Positions 11,976-21,046 of a stretch of DNA of 42,508 nucleotides are shown piece by piece. The notes under the pieces were generated by a model. It did not search any database, was not told where the DNA came from, and saw only the letters and a list, made by a program, of their open reading frames with translations. How positions within the stretch are numbered: the stretch's first letter is position 1; each line of letters begins with the position of its first letter. Source of the stretch: an uncultured delta proteobacterium. GTDB taxonomy: Bacteria > Desulfobacterota > Syntrophia > Syntrophales > Smithellaceae. The stretch covers positions 1-42,508 of the forward strand of contig CAIVDK010000049.1 of NCBI GenBank assembly GCA_903904655.1. Reading direction: 5' to 3'. A program made the position numbers and the translations under genes.

Positions 11976-13733
11976 ATGGAAACTTTCAAAAGATTGTTAT
12001 TCATGGCCAAGCAATATTATGTACGCTTTATCTTTGCCGCGCTTTGCATGATCATTGCCGGAGGTTTGCAATCCGCTCTGCCGCTGATTTCTAAGCCGGC
12101 TATTGACGAAATATTTGTCAGTAAAAATATTGGGGCCTTAAAATGGATCCCCTTTGCCATTGTCGGCATTTTTCTGTTTAAAGGATTGTGCAACTATGGA
12201 CAGTCTATTTTAATGAGTTCTATCGGCTTGCGCATCGTTACCGATTTGCGCAATAAACTTTACGAAAAAATTCAGAACCAATCTTTATCTTTTTTTGCCG
12301 AACATCCCACTGGATTGCTGATGTCACGGATCACCAATGATGTTCAATCCGTTCAGACCGCGTCATCGGAGGCTATAACAGCATTAATCAAAGACAGCTT
12401 TATGCTATTATCATTGGTGGGGGTTATTTTCTACACGGACTGGAAACTGGCACTGATTGCCATGATTGTTTTCCCCCTGGCCATCTATCCCATTTCCCTG
12501 TTTGGCAGAAAAATGCGCAAGGTGACAACGTCCACGCAAATCACAATGGGAACCCTGAGCTCCCTTTTGCAGGAAACCATTTCCGGAACACGCATCGTCA
12601 AAGCCTTTTGCATGGAAAAATATGAAAATGCAAGATTCGCCGCGGAAAATGAAAGGCTGTTTAAATATAACATGAAAGCCGTTTCCGTAAACGCCATTTC
12701 CAGCCCCCTCATGGATTTTCTGGGCGGATTGGGGATTGCCGCCGTCATTTTTTATGGCGGCTTCAACGTCGTGCAAGGCCATTCCACGCCCGGCACTTTT
12801 TTCTCTTTTATTGCCGCGCTGCTGATGCTCTACGAGCCGGTTAAACGACTGACCAATATCAATAACACCATCAATCAGGGCATTGCCGGTGCCGACCGTA
12901 TTTTTGATATCATCGACCGCATACCGGATATTGAAGATAAACCGAATGCCATTGTGCTGCCCTCTGTTACCCAAGGCGTCGAGATTAAAAATGCGACGTT
13001 TTGCTATGAAACAACGCCGGTGCTGAAGAATATTAATCTCTCGATCAGGGCTGGTGAAGTTGTCGCATTTGTTGGTATGAGCGGCGGCGGCAAAACATCG
13101 CTGGTGAATCTGATTCCCCGTTTTTACGACGTCTCCACCGGACGCGTCCTGATCGATGGTTATGATATCCGCGACGTCACACTGCAATCGTTGCGCGGCC
13201 AGATCGCCATCGTCACGCAGCAGACCATTCTTTTTAATGATACCGTTAAAAACAACATCGCTTACGGCGATATACAAAGAACGGAAGAAGATATCTTCAA
13301 CGCCGCCCGCGCGGCCAACGCCCATGACTTCATCAGCCGGCTGCCCAAGGGATACGAATCCAATATCGGAGAACTGGGCACCAAGCTGTCCGGCGGTGAA
13401 AAGCAACGCATCTCCATTGCGCGGGCATTGCTCAAAGACGCGCCTATTCTGATTCTGGACGAAGCAACGTCGTCGCTGGATACGGAAGCCGAAATTGAAG
13501 TACAGGACGCGCTCGACAATCTGATGAAAGGGCGCACCACGCTGGTCATCGCGCATCGGCTTTCCACCATCCGCAATGCCGACCGGATCATTGCCCTGGT
13601 CAACGGGGAGATCGTGGAAGAAGGCAATCACGAAGCCCTGATGGCTAAAAAAGGCGAATATTACCGCTTGTATAATTTGCAATTCAAAGATGAAGGAAAC
13701 AGCAATGATCGATTGGCAAAGGATCTGGAATGA
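11976..13733 (+). CDS. msbA: Lipid A export ABC transporter MsbA
   Basis: Fused six-TM and NBD exporter; GMSGGGKTSLVNLIPRFYD, LSGGEKQRISIARALLKDAPILILDEATSSLD. Sits between lpxB and lpxK. Confidence 0.92.
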   Translation: METFKRLLFMAKQYYVRFIFAALCMIIAGGLQSALPLISKPAIDEIFVSKNIGALKWIPFAIVGIFLFKGLCNYGQSILMSSIGLRIVTDLRNKLYEKIQNQSLSFFAEHPTGLLMSRITNDVQSVQTASSEAITALIKDSFMLLSLVGVIFYTDWKLALIAMIVFPLAIYPISLFGRKMRKVTTSTQITMGTLSSLLQETISGTRIVKAFCMEKYENARFAAENERLFKYNMKAVSVNAISSPLMDFLGGLGIAAVIFYGGFNVVQGHSTPGTFFSFIAALLMLYEPVKRLTNINNTINQGIAGADRIFDIIDRIPDIEDKPNAIVLPSVTQGVEIKNATFCYETTPVLKNINLSIRAGEVVAFVGMSGGGKTSLVNLIPRFYDVSTGRVLIDGYDIRDVTLQSLRGQIAIVTQQTILFNDTVKNNIAYGDIQRTEEDIFNAARAANAHDFISRLPKGYESNIGELGTKLSGGEKQRISIARALLKDAPILILDEATSSLDTEAEIEVQDALDNLMKGRTTLVIAHRLSTIRNADRIIALVNGEIVEEGNHEALMAKKGEYYRLYNLQFKDEGNSNDRLAKDLE

Positions 13734-14817
13734 TAACGATTCGGTGCGACGCATCAGTCCGACAAGAGTAATCCTATTGCTCTTTTCGCTGCTCTATCGG
13801 CTGATCATTCATTGGCGAAACCGACTCTACGATCGACAGATTCTGAAGCCTGTCAAACTTTCCTGCCCGGTCATCAGCGTCGGCAACATTACCGTCGGCG
13901 GTACGGGGAAAACGCCCTGTGTCATCATGCTTGCAAAAATACTTCAGCGACACGGTTTGAAGCCGGCGATTATCAGTCGCGGTTATGGCGCCAAAAGCGC
14001 CCAACCCGTTAACATCGTTTCCGATGGAAAAAGCATTCTGCTTAGAGCGGATATCGCCGGTGACGAGCCGCTGCTTATCGCCCGGTCGCTGCCGGATATT
14101 CCGGTCGTCACAGGAGCCAGACGCCGCCTGACCGGACCGGCGGCCATCGACCGATTCGGAGCGGATGTACTGATCTGTGATGACGCTTTCCAGCACCGTC
14201 AAATCTTTCGGGATATCGATATTGTTTTGCTCGACGCCGAAAAACCTCTGGGCAACGGTCATCTTCTGCCGGCAGGCGAGCTTCGCGAACCAATTGGCGG
14301 CCTCGACCGCGCCAGTTGTTTTATTCTGACCCGCGCAGGCGAGACTGAGCGCTTGAATCAGGACGTCACCCGGATCGCAAACGCGTCGCATGTCCCCGTG
14401 TTTTTAGCCATTCATCGGTTCAAGGAGATGATCAGACCGGAGGAGAGTCTTCCCGTGCCGCCTGGTGATCTTCGTGGTAAAAAAGTTTGCGCTTTTTGCG
14501 GCATCGCCCGACCTGCGTCCTTTAAGAAAACGCTACTGGAAGCGGATGCAAAAATTCTATCTTTTGATCCTTACCCCGATCATCATATTTTCAGGGATTA
14601 CGATCTTGAAGAATTAAAGGACAAATTTACCAACCTGCACGCCGATTATCTAGTCACAACGGAAAAGGATGCCATGCGACTAACCGGTTATCCCGAATTC
14701 TTAAAAATGGTTTGTATTCTGCGCATGGAAATGGAAATAAAACCATCCCTGTCGTCATTCGAAAATTTTATCGTAGAGCGGTTGACCGCTGCTGCGAAGA
14801 GTAGTGAACATCTATAG
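13705..14817 (+). CDS. lpxK: Tetraacyldisaccharide 4'-kinase
   Basis: Displaced P-loop VISVGNITVGGTGKTPCV, ISRGYGAK, GDEPLLIAR, VLICDDAFQHRQI; overlaps the msbA end. Confidence 0.94.
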   Translation: MIDWQRIWNDNDSVRRISPTRVILLLFSLLYRLIIHWRNRLYDRQILKPVKLSCPVISVGNITVGGTGKTPCVIMLAKILQRHGLKPAIISRGYGAKSAQPVNIVSDGKSILLRADIAGDEPLLIARSLPDIPVVTGARRRLTGPAAIDRFGADVLICDDAFQHRQIFRDIDIVLLDAEKPLGNGHLLPAGELREPIGGLDRASCFILTRAGETERLNQDVTRIANASHVPVFLAIHRFKEMIRPEESLPVPPGDLRGKKVCAFCGIARPASFKKTLLEADAKILSFDPYPDHHIFRDYDLEELKDKFTNLHADYLVTTEKDAMRLTGYPEFLKMVCILRMEMEIKPSLSSFENFIVERLTAAAKSSEHL

Positions 14818-14891
14818 TGGATGGCGGGCAGGACTATGGCTATGGGTGATAGGCGTGAATTACTTTTTTACTTAACACTTAAAACTATTTT
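14814..14891. repeat. Degenerate heptanucleotide-periodic intergenic array (lpxK-lpxL gap)
   Basis: GTGGATG GCGGGCA GGACTAT GGCTATG GGTGATA GGCGTGA, then CTTAACA CTTAAAA CTATTTT directly before the lpxL start. Confidence 0.55.
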
Positions 14892-14897
14892 TTATTT

Positions 14898-15785
14898 ATG
14901 AACATGAAAATGAACATGAAAATTGCCAAAGCCATGGATCGCGCCGTACCTCTGTGCGTCAAACGATTGATCGCTATTGGTTTATCCGGTTTGCTTTATC
15001 ACCTCTCGCTCAAGCACAAACTGATCGCCGTTCATAATCTGACGCGTGCGTTTCCCGAAAAATCTTTGCCGGATATTTTAAAAATCGCCAAATCCTCCTA
15101 CACCAGTTTTGCCTTGATGCTGGCGGAGTTTACTGATATTTATTATCTCAACAAGAACAATCTGCATCGCCGGGTATCCGTCAGAGGTCTGGAATATTAC
15201 GATGAAGCCTGCCGCGCGGGCAAGGGCGTATTGCTTTTTTCCGCTCATTTCGGCAACTGGGAAATCGGCAACGCCGCGCTGGCGATTTTGTCTAGACCGC
15301 CGATGTTTATGGCCCGCATTATGGACAGCCCTTTTCTGGAAAATGTAATCAGTTATGTACGTGCTGCTCACGGTATTGCCATCATCCACAAGGAAAAAGC
15401 CATGCGGCTGACGCTGCGGCTGTTAAGAAAGGGTGAAGCCATTCAATTATTGATCGATCAGAACGTCTCCGTTCAAGACGGCATCTTTGTCGATTTTTTC
15501 GGACGCCCGGCTTGCACCACCTCCGGGGTCGCGCTCATGGCTTTGCATACGGGGGCGGCGGTGCTGCCGATTTTTACCACACGCATGCCGGACGGAAGAT
15601 ATATAACCGAAATCGGTCCGCAAGTAGAAACCATCATGACCGGCAACCGCGATCAGGACGTGCTTACGAACACACAAAACTACAACAGCATTATTGAAAA
15701 TCATATCCGTAACTATCCCGGACAGTGGCTCTGGCTGCATCAGCGCTGGAAGACCAAACGCTGCCAGGCCATGAGGAATTCGTGA
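14898..15785 (+). CDS. lpxL: Lysophospholipid/lipid A acyltransferase (LpxL/HtrB family)
   Basis: SAHFGNWEIGNAAL (HX4-5E-like motif), MARIMDSPFLENVISYVR, LLIDQNVSVQDGIFVDFFGRPACTTSG, PGQWLWLHQRWKTK. Confidence 0.88.
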   Translation: MNMKMNMKIAKAMDRAVPLCVKRLIAIGLSGLLYHLSLKHKLIAVHNLTRAFPEKSLPDILKIAKSSYTSFALMLAEFTDIYYLNKNNLHRRVSVRGLEYYDEACRAGKGVLLFSAHFGNWEIGNAALAILSRPPMFMARIMDSPFLENVISYVRAAHGIAIIHKEKAMRLTLRLLRKGEAIQLLIDQNVSVQDGIFVDFFGRPACTTSGVALMALHTGAAVLPIFTTRMPDGRYITEIGPQVETIMTGNRDQDVLTNTQNYNSIIENHIRNYPGQWLWLHQRWKTKRCQAMRNS

Positions 15786-15787
15786 AA

Positions 15788-15843
15788 CGTATCTCGCATT
15801 TCGGGGTTCACGGGATACGAGATACTGGATGCGAAATACGAGG
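15788..15843. repeat. Degenerate heptanucleotide-periodic array (lpxL-waaF gap)
   Basis: CGTATCT CGCATTT CGGGGTT CACGGGA TACGAGA TACTGGA TGCGAAA TACGAGG; contains the GTATCTCG/CGAGATAC inverted repeat. Confidence 0.6.
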
Positions 15844-15851
15844 AAAAAGCC

Positions 15852-16907
15852 TTGATACTGGAAGCAAAAAACAAACTGCCTCAAACAGGCCTCAATAAAA
15901 TATTGATTCGCGGCACCAACTGGGTCGGTGACGCCGTGATGACGCTGCCTGCCGTTGCCTCTGTGCGAGCGGCCTATCCGCGCGCACATCTGGCCATTTT
16001 GGCCAAGCCGCCCATTGACGATATTTATAAAATGTTTTCAGCCGCGGATGAAATCATCCCTTATGAAAATAAATACGATAATCCCGTGGGTATCTTTCAA
16101 TTGGCCTGGCGGCTGCGCCTTAAAAAATTCGACGCGGCCATTCTTCTGCAAAACGCCGTAGAAGCAGCCATCATGACATTGGCGGCAGGTATTCCCCTGC
16201 GCGCCGGATTTAACACCGACGGCCGCGGTGCTCTGCTTACGCATGATATCCGTCGCACCGGCGATATCCTGAAAGGTCATCAGATCGATTATTATCTGGA
16301 AATGGTCAAAGCCCTGGGCTGCGCGGATATTGACCGCGCCATGCATCTGGAAACGCATATATCACCCGCGACCGCCAGGGACATCATCAGGCAATACGTA
16401 TCCGGAAACGGCGAGCCGGTGATCGGCATTGCGCCCGGCGCCACCTACGGCCCGGCCAAGCGCTGGATGCCGGAAAGATTCGCGGCGGTGGCCGATCGTT
16501 TAAGCGCCGATCTGGATGCGCGGGTTGTGCTTTTCGGCGGAAAGAGTGACTGGGAAACAGCCGAACAGGTGCGAAAAAACGCGCGAACGGACATGATCAA
16601 TATCGCCGGAAAAACAACCTTACAGGAAGCGGTTTATTGCATTTCCCAATGCCGGTTATTTATCAGCAATGATTCGGGCCTCATGCATGTGGCTGGCGCT
16701 CTGAACATTCCCACGGTCGCCATTTTCGGCTCGACCAATCCCGTCACCACATCGCCCGCGGGAGAGAAAACCATTCTGGTGCGCAAACCCGTATTGTGCA
16801 GCCCCTGTCTGAAAAAGACCTGCCCGACGGATTTCCGCTGCATGACTCTGATCACGGTTGACGATGTCGTCGCGGCGGCCAATACATTATTATTAAAGAA
16901 AAGTTGA
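15852..16907 (+). CDS. waaF: ADP-heptose:LPS heptosyltransferase II-like (GT9)
   Basis: ILIRGTNWVGDAVMTLPAVASVR, IGIAPGATYGPAKRWMPERFA, SNDSGLMHVAGALNIPTVAIFGSTNPVTTSP. TTG start inferred after AGGA. Confidence 0.9.
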   Translation: MILEAKNKLPQTGLNKILIRGTNWVGDAVMTLPAVASVRAAYPRAHLAILAKPPIDDIYKMFSAADEIIPYENKYDNPVGIFQLAWRLRLKKFDAAILLQNAVEAAIMTLAAGIPLRAGFNTDGRGALLTHDIRRTGDILKGHQIDYYLEMVKALGCADIDRAMHLETHISPATARDIIRQYVSGNGEPVIGIAPGATYGPAKRWMPERFAAVADRLSADLDARVVLFGGKSDWETAEQVRKNARTDMINIAGKTTLQEAVYCISQCRLFISNDSGLMHVAGALNIPTVAIFGSTNPVTTSPAGEKTILVRKPVLCSPCLKKTCPTDFRCMTLITVDDVVAAANTLLLKKS

Positions 16908-16913
16908 CTCGCC

Positions 16914-17501
16914 ATGAAAAAAAACACAGCCATATTTCTGGACCGCGACGGAACCATTAACGACGAAGTCGGCTATCTCGACCATGAGAACAAACTGCAG
17001 ATCATTCCGGCCGCTTTCGAAGCCATTCGCCTGATTAACGAAAGCGGCATGAAAGCCGTGGTCATCACCAATCAGGCCGGTGTCGCCAGAGGATTCTTCA
17101 CGGAAGAATATGTCCGTAAAATAAACGGACATATTCAGAGTGCGCTTCTGGAGCAGGGCGCTCTGATCGATCGGTTTTATTTCTGTCCGCATCACCCGAC
17201 AGAAGGAAATGATCCTTATCGCAGAATTTGCAGCTGCCGAAAACCAGAACCGGGAATGCTCCAACAGGCTGCGACGGATCTGGACATTGACCTTACCCGA
17301 TCCTATCTCATCGGAGACCGTTTCCAGGACATTGAGACGGCTCACCGGGCCGGCGCCAGGGGCATCCTGGTCATGACGGGATATGGGCAGGATTTGATGC
17401 AGGAGGTCGGGCCGGACCGGGCCAATAAATTGAATCAACCCGATTATGTCGCCAGAGATATTCTGGAGGCGGTTCACTGGATATTGAAGGATCGAACGTG
17501 A
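16914..17501 (+). CDS. gmhB: D-glycero-beta-D-manno-heptose 1,7-bisphosphate 7-phosphatase
   Basis: HAD motif IFLDRDGTINDEVGYLDH, VVITNQAGVARGFF, CPHHPTEG, CSCRKPEPGMLQQA, YLIGDRFQDIETA. Confidence 0.93.
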   Translation: MKKNTAIFLDRDGTINDEVGYLDHENKLQIIPAAFEAIRLINESGMKAVVITNQAGVARGFFTEEYVRKINGHIQSALLEQGALIDRFYFCPHHPTEGNDPYRRICSCRKPEPGMLQQAATDLDIDLTRSYLIGDRFQDIETAHRAGARGILVMTGYGQDLMQEVGPDRANKLNQPDYVARDILEAVHWILKDRT

Positions 17502-18538
17502 ATATTCTGATTGTCAAACTAAGCGCTATCGGTGACTTGATTCACACCTTGCCTTCGCTTGCGGCAATGCGCCGTTTGTATCCCGATGCGCATATCACCT
17601 GGGTGGTGGAAGAAGCGGCGGCGGATCTCGTTCTGCATCATCCGTATCTGGATCAGGTTTTGATTTTCCGGCGCAAAAGCTGGATAAAAGAAATTAAAGC
17701 GGGTCAGTTTCATGAGGCATGGCGCGACGCGCTCTCTTTTTTGGCCGCACTGAAGAGTCGTCGGTATGATCTCGTCGTCGATTTTCACGGTCTGTTCAAA
17801 AGTTCGATAATCGTTTTTTTGAGCCAGGGCAAAAGAAAACTGGGCTATGATTCCTGGCAGGAACTGAGCGGCTTGTTTCTCAATGAAAAAATCCCGGAAA
17901 ACATGGACAAGCACGCGGTGGACCGCTACCTGGATTTCCCACGCCATCTGGGCGCGGTAGTCAAACAGGCCGAATTTATTTTGCCCATCAATCCGGAAGC
18001 GGAAGACAAGGCTAAGGCGCTGCTGGCATCTCATTGTCTGGAGAAAAAACAATACATTGCGGTCAGTCCTGTTGCCCTGTGGGATACCAAATTGTGGGAC
18101 AACCGGAAATTCGCCAAGCTTGCGGATGCCATCTCACAGCGGTTGAAAATTCCCGTTGTTTTCACCGGCCGGGACAAAGAATCTCTTGACAAAATCACAT
18201 CGCTCATGATCACAAGGCGGATCAATGTGGGTGGACAAACGACGCTTCCGGAATTGGCCTGCATCTATAAAGATGCATTGACTGTTATTACGACCGATTC
18301 CGGTCCCATGCATCTGGCGGCGGCCGTCGGCGTTCCTGTAATCGCTCTTTTCGGGCCAACCGATCCGGCCAGAACCGGTCCTTATGGAACAGGCCACACG
18401 ATTATTCGAGCAGGCCTTTCGTGCAGTCCGTGCCTGTTAAAAAAATGTCCAACTAAAAAATGCATGGAAGAAATAATGCCCGGCATGGTCTTTGAAGCAG
18501 TAGAAAAATTGGTAGGAAAAGCTCGTAGCTCACAGTGA
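17498..18538 (+). CDS. waaC: LPS heptosyltransferase I-like (GT9)
   Basis: MNILIVKLSAIGDLIHTLPSLAAMRRLYPDAHITWVVEE, TTDSGPMHLAAAVGVPVIALFGPTDPARTGPYG; overlaps gmhB. Confidence 0.9.
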   Translation: MNILIVKLSAIGDLIHTLPSLAAMRRLYPDAHITWVVEEAAADLVLHHPYLDQVLIFRRKSWIKEIKAGQFHEAWRDALSFLAALKSRRYDLVVDFHGLFKSSIIVFLSQGKRKLGYDSWQELSGLFLNEKIPENMDKHAVDRYLDFPRHLGAVVKQAEFILPINPEAEDKAKALLASHCLEKKQYIAVSPVALWDTKLWDNRKFAKLADAISQRLKIPVVFTGRDKESLDKITSLMITRRINVGGQTTLPELACIYKDALTVITTDSGPMHLAAAVGVPVIALFGPTDPARTGPYGTGHTIIRAGLSCSPCLLKKCPTKKCMEEIMPGMVFEAVEKLVGKARSSQ

Positions 18539-18544
18539 ATCGAT

Positions 18545-18586
18545 GTTTAAGGTTTTAGGTGTTATATTTTAGGTGTCAGGTAGCAT
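18545..18586. repeat. Degenerate heptanucleotide-periodic array downstream of waaC
   Basis: GTTTAAG GTTTTAG GTGTTAT ATTTTAG GTGTCAG GTAGCAT. Confidence 0.55.
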
Positions 18587-18590
18587 TATC

Positions 18591-18640
18591 GTCATTCCGG
18601 GCAAGCAAAGCACGACCCGGCTGTGTGCCCTTTAGGGTAA
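18591..18640. repeat. REP-like palindromic element
   Basis: GTCATTCCGGGCAAGCAAAGCACGACCCGG with CCGGG/CCCGG arms, then GCCCTTTAGGGT. Confidence 0.35.
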
Positions 18641-18655
18641 ATTCAGGAATGTAAA

Positions 18656-20326
18656 ATGATGAATCAAGCAAAGAGCCGGCAGCCGCAAGCGGCAGAAAAC
18701 AGATGTTACTTAAAACGTAAAAAGTTGAGCTATTCTTCCATGCACCATCCACTATCAGCTATCAGCTATCACCTATCCAACATCCCCCTTGCTCTGCTCC
18801 TCGCCGTGCTGCTCTTCATCCTGCATTTTCCGCTGCCGGCCAACGCGGCCTCATCGACAAACGTTTCCCTGGATCGTGATCTTTACCGCGACATGGAATT
18901 CTGGGCGGCTGAAGGCCTTGTCGGAAGCCAGTTGTATTCCATCAAACCCTTTGCCGGAAGTGAAGTCGGCAGGCAACTTATTGAGGCGCTGGATAAATGT
19001 TATGCTCAGAAAACGCCGTCCGCAACGTGCAGGGATATTCAAACGCGATACAGAAAACTTTTTAATGCGGAAATCACCGAGGCGCGATCCCCCGAAAACA
19101 TCAGCAACCTCTTTATAAAACCCGTGGAATCCTTTTCCGTTTCCTACAGCTATCTGAAAGGCCCTTTTTCCACTTTTAACAATGAGGGCATTCAATACGG
19201 CGAAGGCCACAACGCTCTGATCCAATTTCAATCGCAAGCCAGAGTCGGGCAGGTATTTTCTTTTTTTGTGCAGCCCGCCTTCATCTATAATCAGCATTTC
19301 GGCACTGACGAAGACGGCAGCCGGACCGACGTGCGCCTGCATAAGGGTTATGCAAAGCTGACGATCTTCAACGTTGAATTGCAGGCGGGCAGGGACTCTC
19401 TGTGGTGGGGACCGGGTTATCACGGCGCGCTGCTCATGTCCAACAACGCCCATCCCTTTGACATGATAAAATTATCCAATCCGGAACCGATCCTTCTGCC
19501 GTGGCTTTTTTCTTACCTGGGACCGGTGCAATTCAACTTGATTTTTTCACAGCTGAACGACGAAAGAAAAGGCCAGGAGCTGGCCAATCCTTTTCTATAT
19601 GGCATGCGGCTGGGTCTTAAACCGCATCCATATCTGGAACTGGGGGCATCCCATCTGGTTCTGTTTGGCGGCCCGGGACGGCGCAACCTGAGTCTCAGCG
19701 AGATCAACCAGATTCTCTTCGGCAATACCGATAGAGATCGCCAGAAAACAGAAAGCAACCAGGAATTTGCTGTTGATATGGCCCTGACTCTACCCAGACT
19801 TAAAAAATACATTTTTGTGGCTGACGGTATCAAGCTTTACGGTGAAATCGGCGCGGAGGATAACGGGTATCCCCCGACCAGCCGGGCATGGCTGGCAGGC
19901 CTGGCCATCTTTAAACCATTTGGGCTGGATAAAGCCGCCCTTCGCGGGGAGTATGCGACTACGGTTTTAGGGCCCTACAACGGACCGGACTCCTGGTATC
20001 GGCATGGAGCATATCCTATGCGTTATGAGGGTCGTATCTTCGGGCATCACATGGGAACCGAGGCCGAAGATTATTTCGTCGAATGGTCACAAAGTTTTGA
20101 CAAGTTTTGCTACAAACTGAGCTTTGACCAGGAAAGAAACGGCTTTAAAACAAAACTTTATACGCAGTCTAAAAATCAGTATCTGGGAGAATTAGGTTAC
20201 CGGGTCAATGATAACGTAAACATCTCGCTGCGTTACGCTTATGAAGAGATCAACAACCTCGGCAATGTCCGAGATGAGCGCCAGACGAATCACTTTCTAG
20301 GTCTGGAGACCGCCATTTATTTTTAG
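18656..20326 (+). CDS. Capsule assembly Wzi-like outer membrane protein
   Basis: Signal peptide NIPLALLLAVLLFILHFPLPANAA, DRDLYRDMEFWAAEGLV, ELQAGRDSLWWGPGYHGALLMSNNAHPFDMIKLSNPEPILLP, C-terminal aromatic beta-strand ending AIYF. True start uncertain (18656 or 18740). Confidence 0.8.
   Translation: MMNQAKSRQPQAAENRCYLKRKKLSYSSMHHPLSAISYHLSNIPLALLLAVLLFILHFPLPANAASSTNVSLDRDLYRDMEFWAAEGLVGSQLYSIKPFAGSEVGRQLIEALDKCYAQKTPSATCRDIQTRYRKLFNAEITEARSPENISNLFIKPVESFSVSYSYLKGPFSTFNNEGIQYGEGHNALIQFQSQARVGQVFSFFVQPAFIYNQHFGTDEDGSRTDVRLHKGYAKLTIFNVELQAGRDSLWWGPGYHGALLMSNNAHPFDMIKLSNPEPILLPWLFSYLGPVQFNLIFSQLNDERKGQELANPFLYGMRLGLKPHPYLELGASHLVLFGGPGRRNLSLSEINQILFGNTDRDRQKTESNQEFAVDMALTLPRLKKYIFVADGIKLYGEIGAEDNGYPPTSRAWLAGLAIFKPFGLDKAALRGEYATTVLGPYNGPDSWYRHGAYPMRYEGRIFGHHMGTEAEDYFVEWSQSFDKFCYKLSFDQERNGFKTKLYTQSKNQYLGELGYRVNDNVNISLRYAYEEINNLGNVRDERQTNHFLGLETAIYF
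18738..18786. repeat. Heptanucleotide array within the 5' end of the Wzi-like ORF
   Basis: CCATGCA CCATCCA CTATCAG CTATCAG CTATCAC CTATCCA ACATCCC. Confidence 0.65.
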
Positions 20327-20395
20327 TCCATTCCATTTCCAGGACAGGTTTGGATTAGATCAGGCGGCTTATCCTTTATACTTCCACCTTGATTC

Positions 20396-21046
20396 TCATT
20401 CTGCTCTGTATAGTTTGTTGGCCTCCATGTAACGGATAACGTTGTCCGGCACCAAGTATCTGATTGATTGGCCTTGGTGAATCCTTTTCCGAATACCTGA
20501 GGATGAAATATCCAAAAAGGTTGTTTTGCGGAAAAAAACAGAGCCGCCTTGCGGGTCTTTAAAAATTTCGTTTTGCTGATCATAAACAAAACGCGCGGCG
20601 ATATCGGGTGGCAGGATATGAACCAGACCCTTATTTTCATAGCCCGGTCTGGTCATCACCGCAAAGTGGCAAAGCGATAAAAGCTTTGCCCATTTATACC
20701 AGGTGGTGATCGCGTCAAATGCATCCTGGCCGGTAATGAAATATAATTCTAAACTTTTATCATAGGTATCTAAAAAATATTGGACGGTATCCATCGAGTA
20801 GGATTGCCCCGGCCGCAGGTTTTCCACATCTGAAAAAGAAAATTGATCATTCCCTTCGATGGCCAAGCGTATCATTTGCAAACGATGTTGAAAGGGTGCA
20901 ATCACGCACGCCGTCTTATGCGGCGGCAGGGCTGCGGGAATAAAGATCACGCGATCCAGATTTAGAAGCGCGATCAGTTCCTGGGCGGCACGCATGTGAC
21001 CGAAATGAACCGGGTCAAATGTCCCGCCGAAAAGTCCCCATTTCAT
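20396..21046 (-). CDS. nadD: Nicotinate-nucleotide adenylyltransferase
   Basis: [76 protein letters not shown]. Confidence 0.94.
   Translation of the reverse strand: MKWGLFGGTFDPVHFGHMRAAQELIALLNLDRVIFIPAALPPHKTACVIAPFQHRLQMIRLAIEGNDQFSFSDVENLRPGQSYSMDTVQYFLDTYDKSLELYFITGQDAFDAITTWYKWAKLLSLCHFAVMTRPGYENKGLVHILPPDIAARFVYDQQNEIFKDPQGGSVFFRKTTFLDISSSGIRKRIHQGQSIRYLVPDNVIRYMEANKLYRAE

Noticed and set aside
13262-13627. Antisense Ser-rich ORF opposite the MsbA NBD
   Set aside because: Mirror ORF of a conserved ATPase domain; no independent support.
12411-13754. 447-aa ORF antisense to msbA
   Set aside because: Shadow ORF opposite a well-supported ABC exporter; low-complexity, no recognisable motif.
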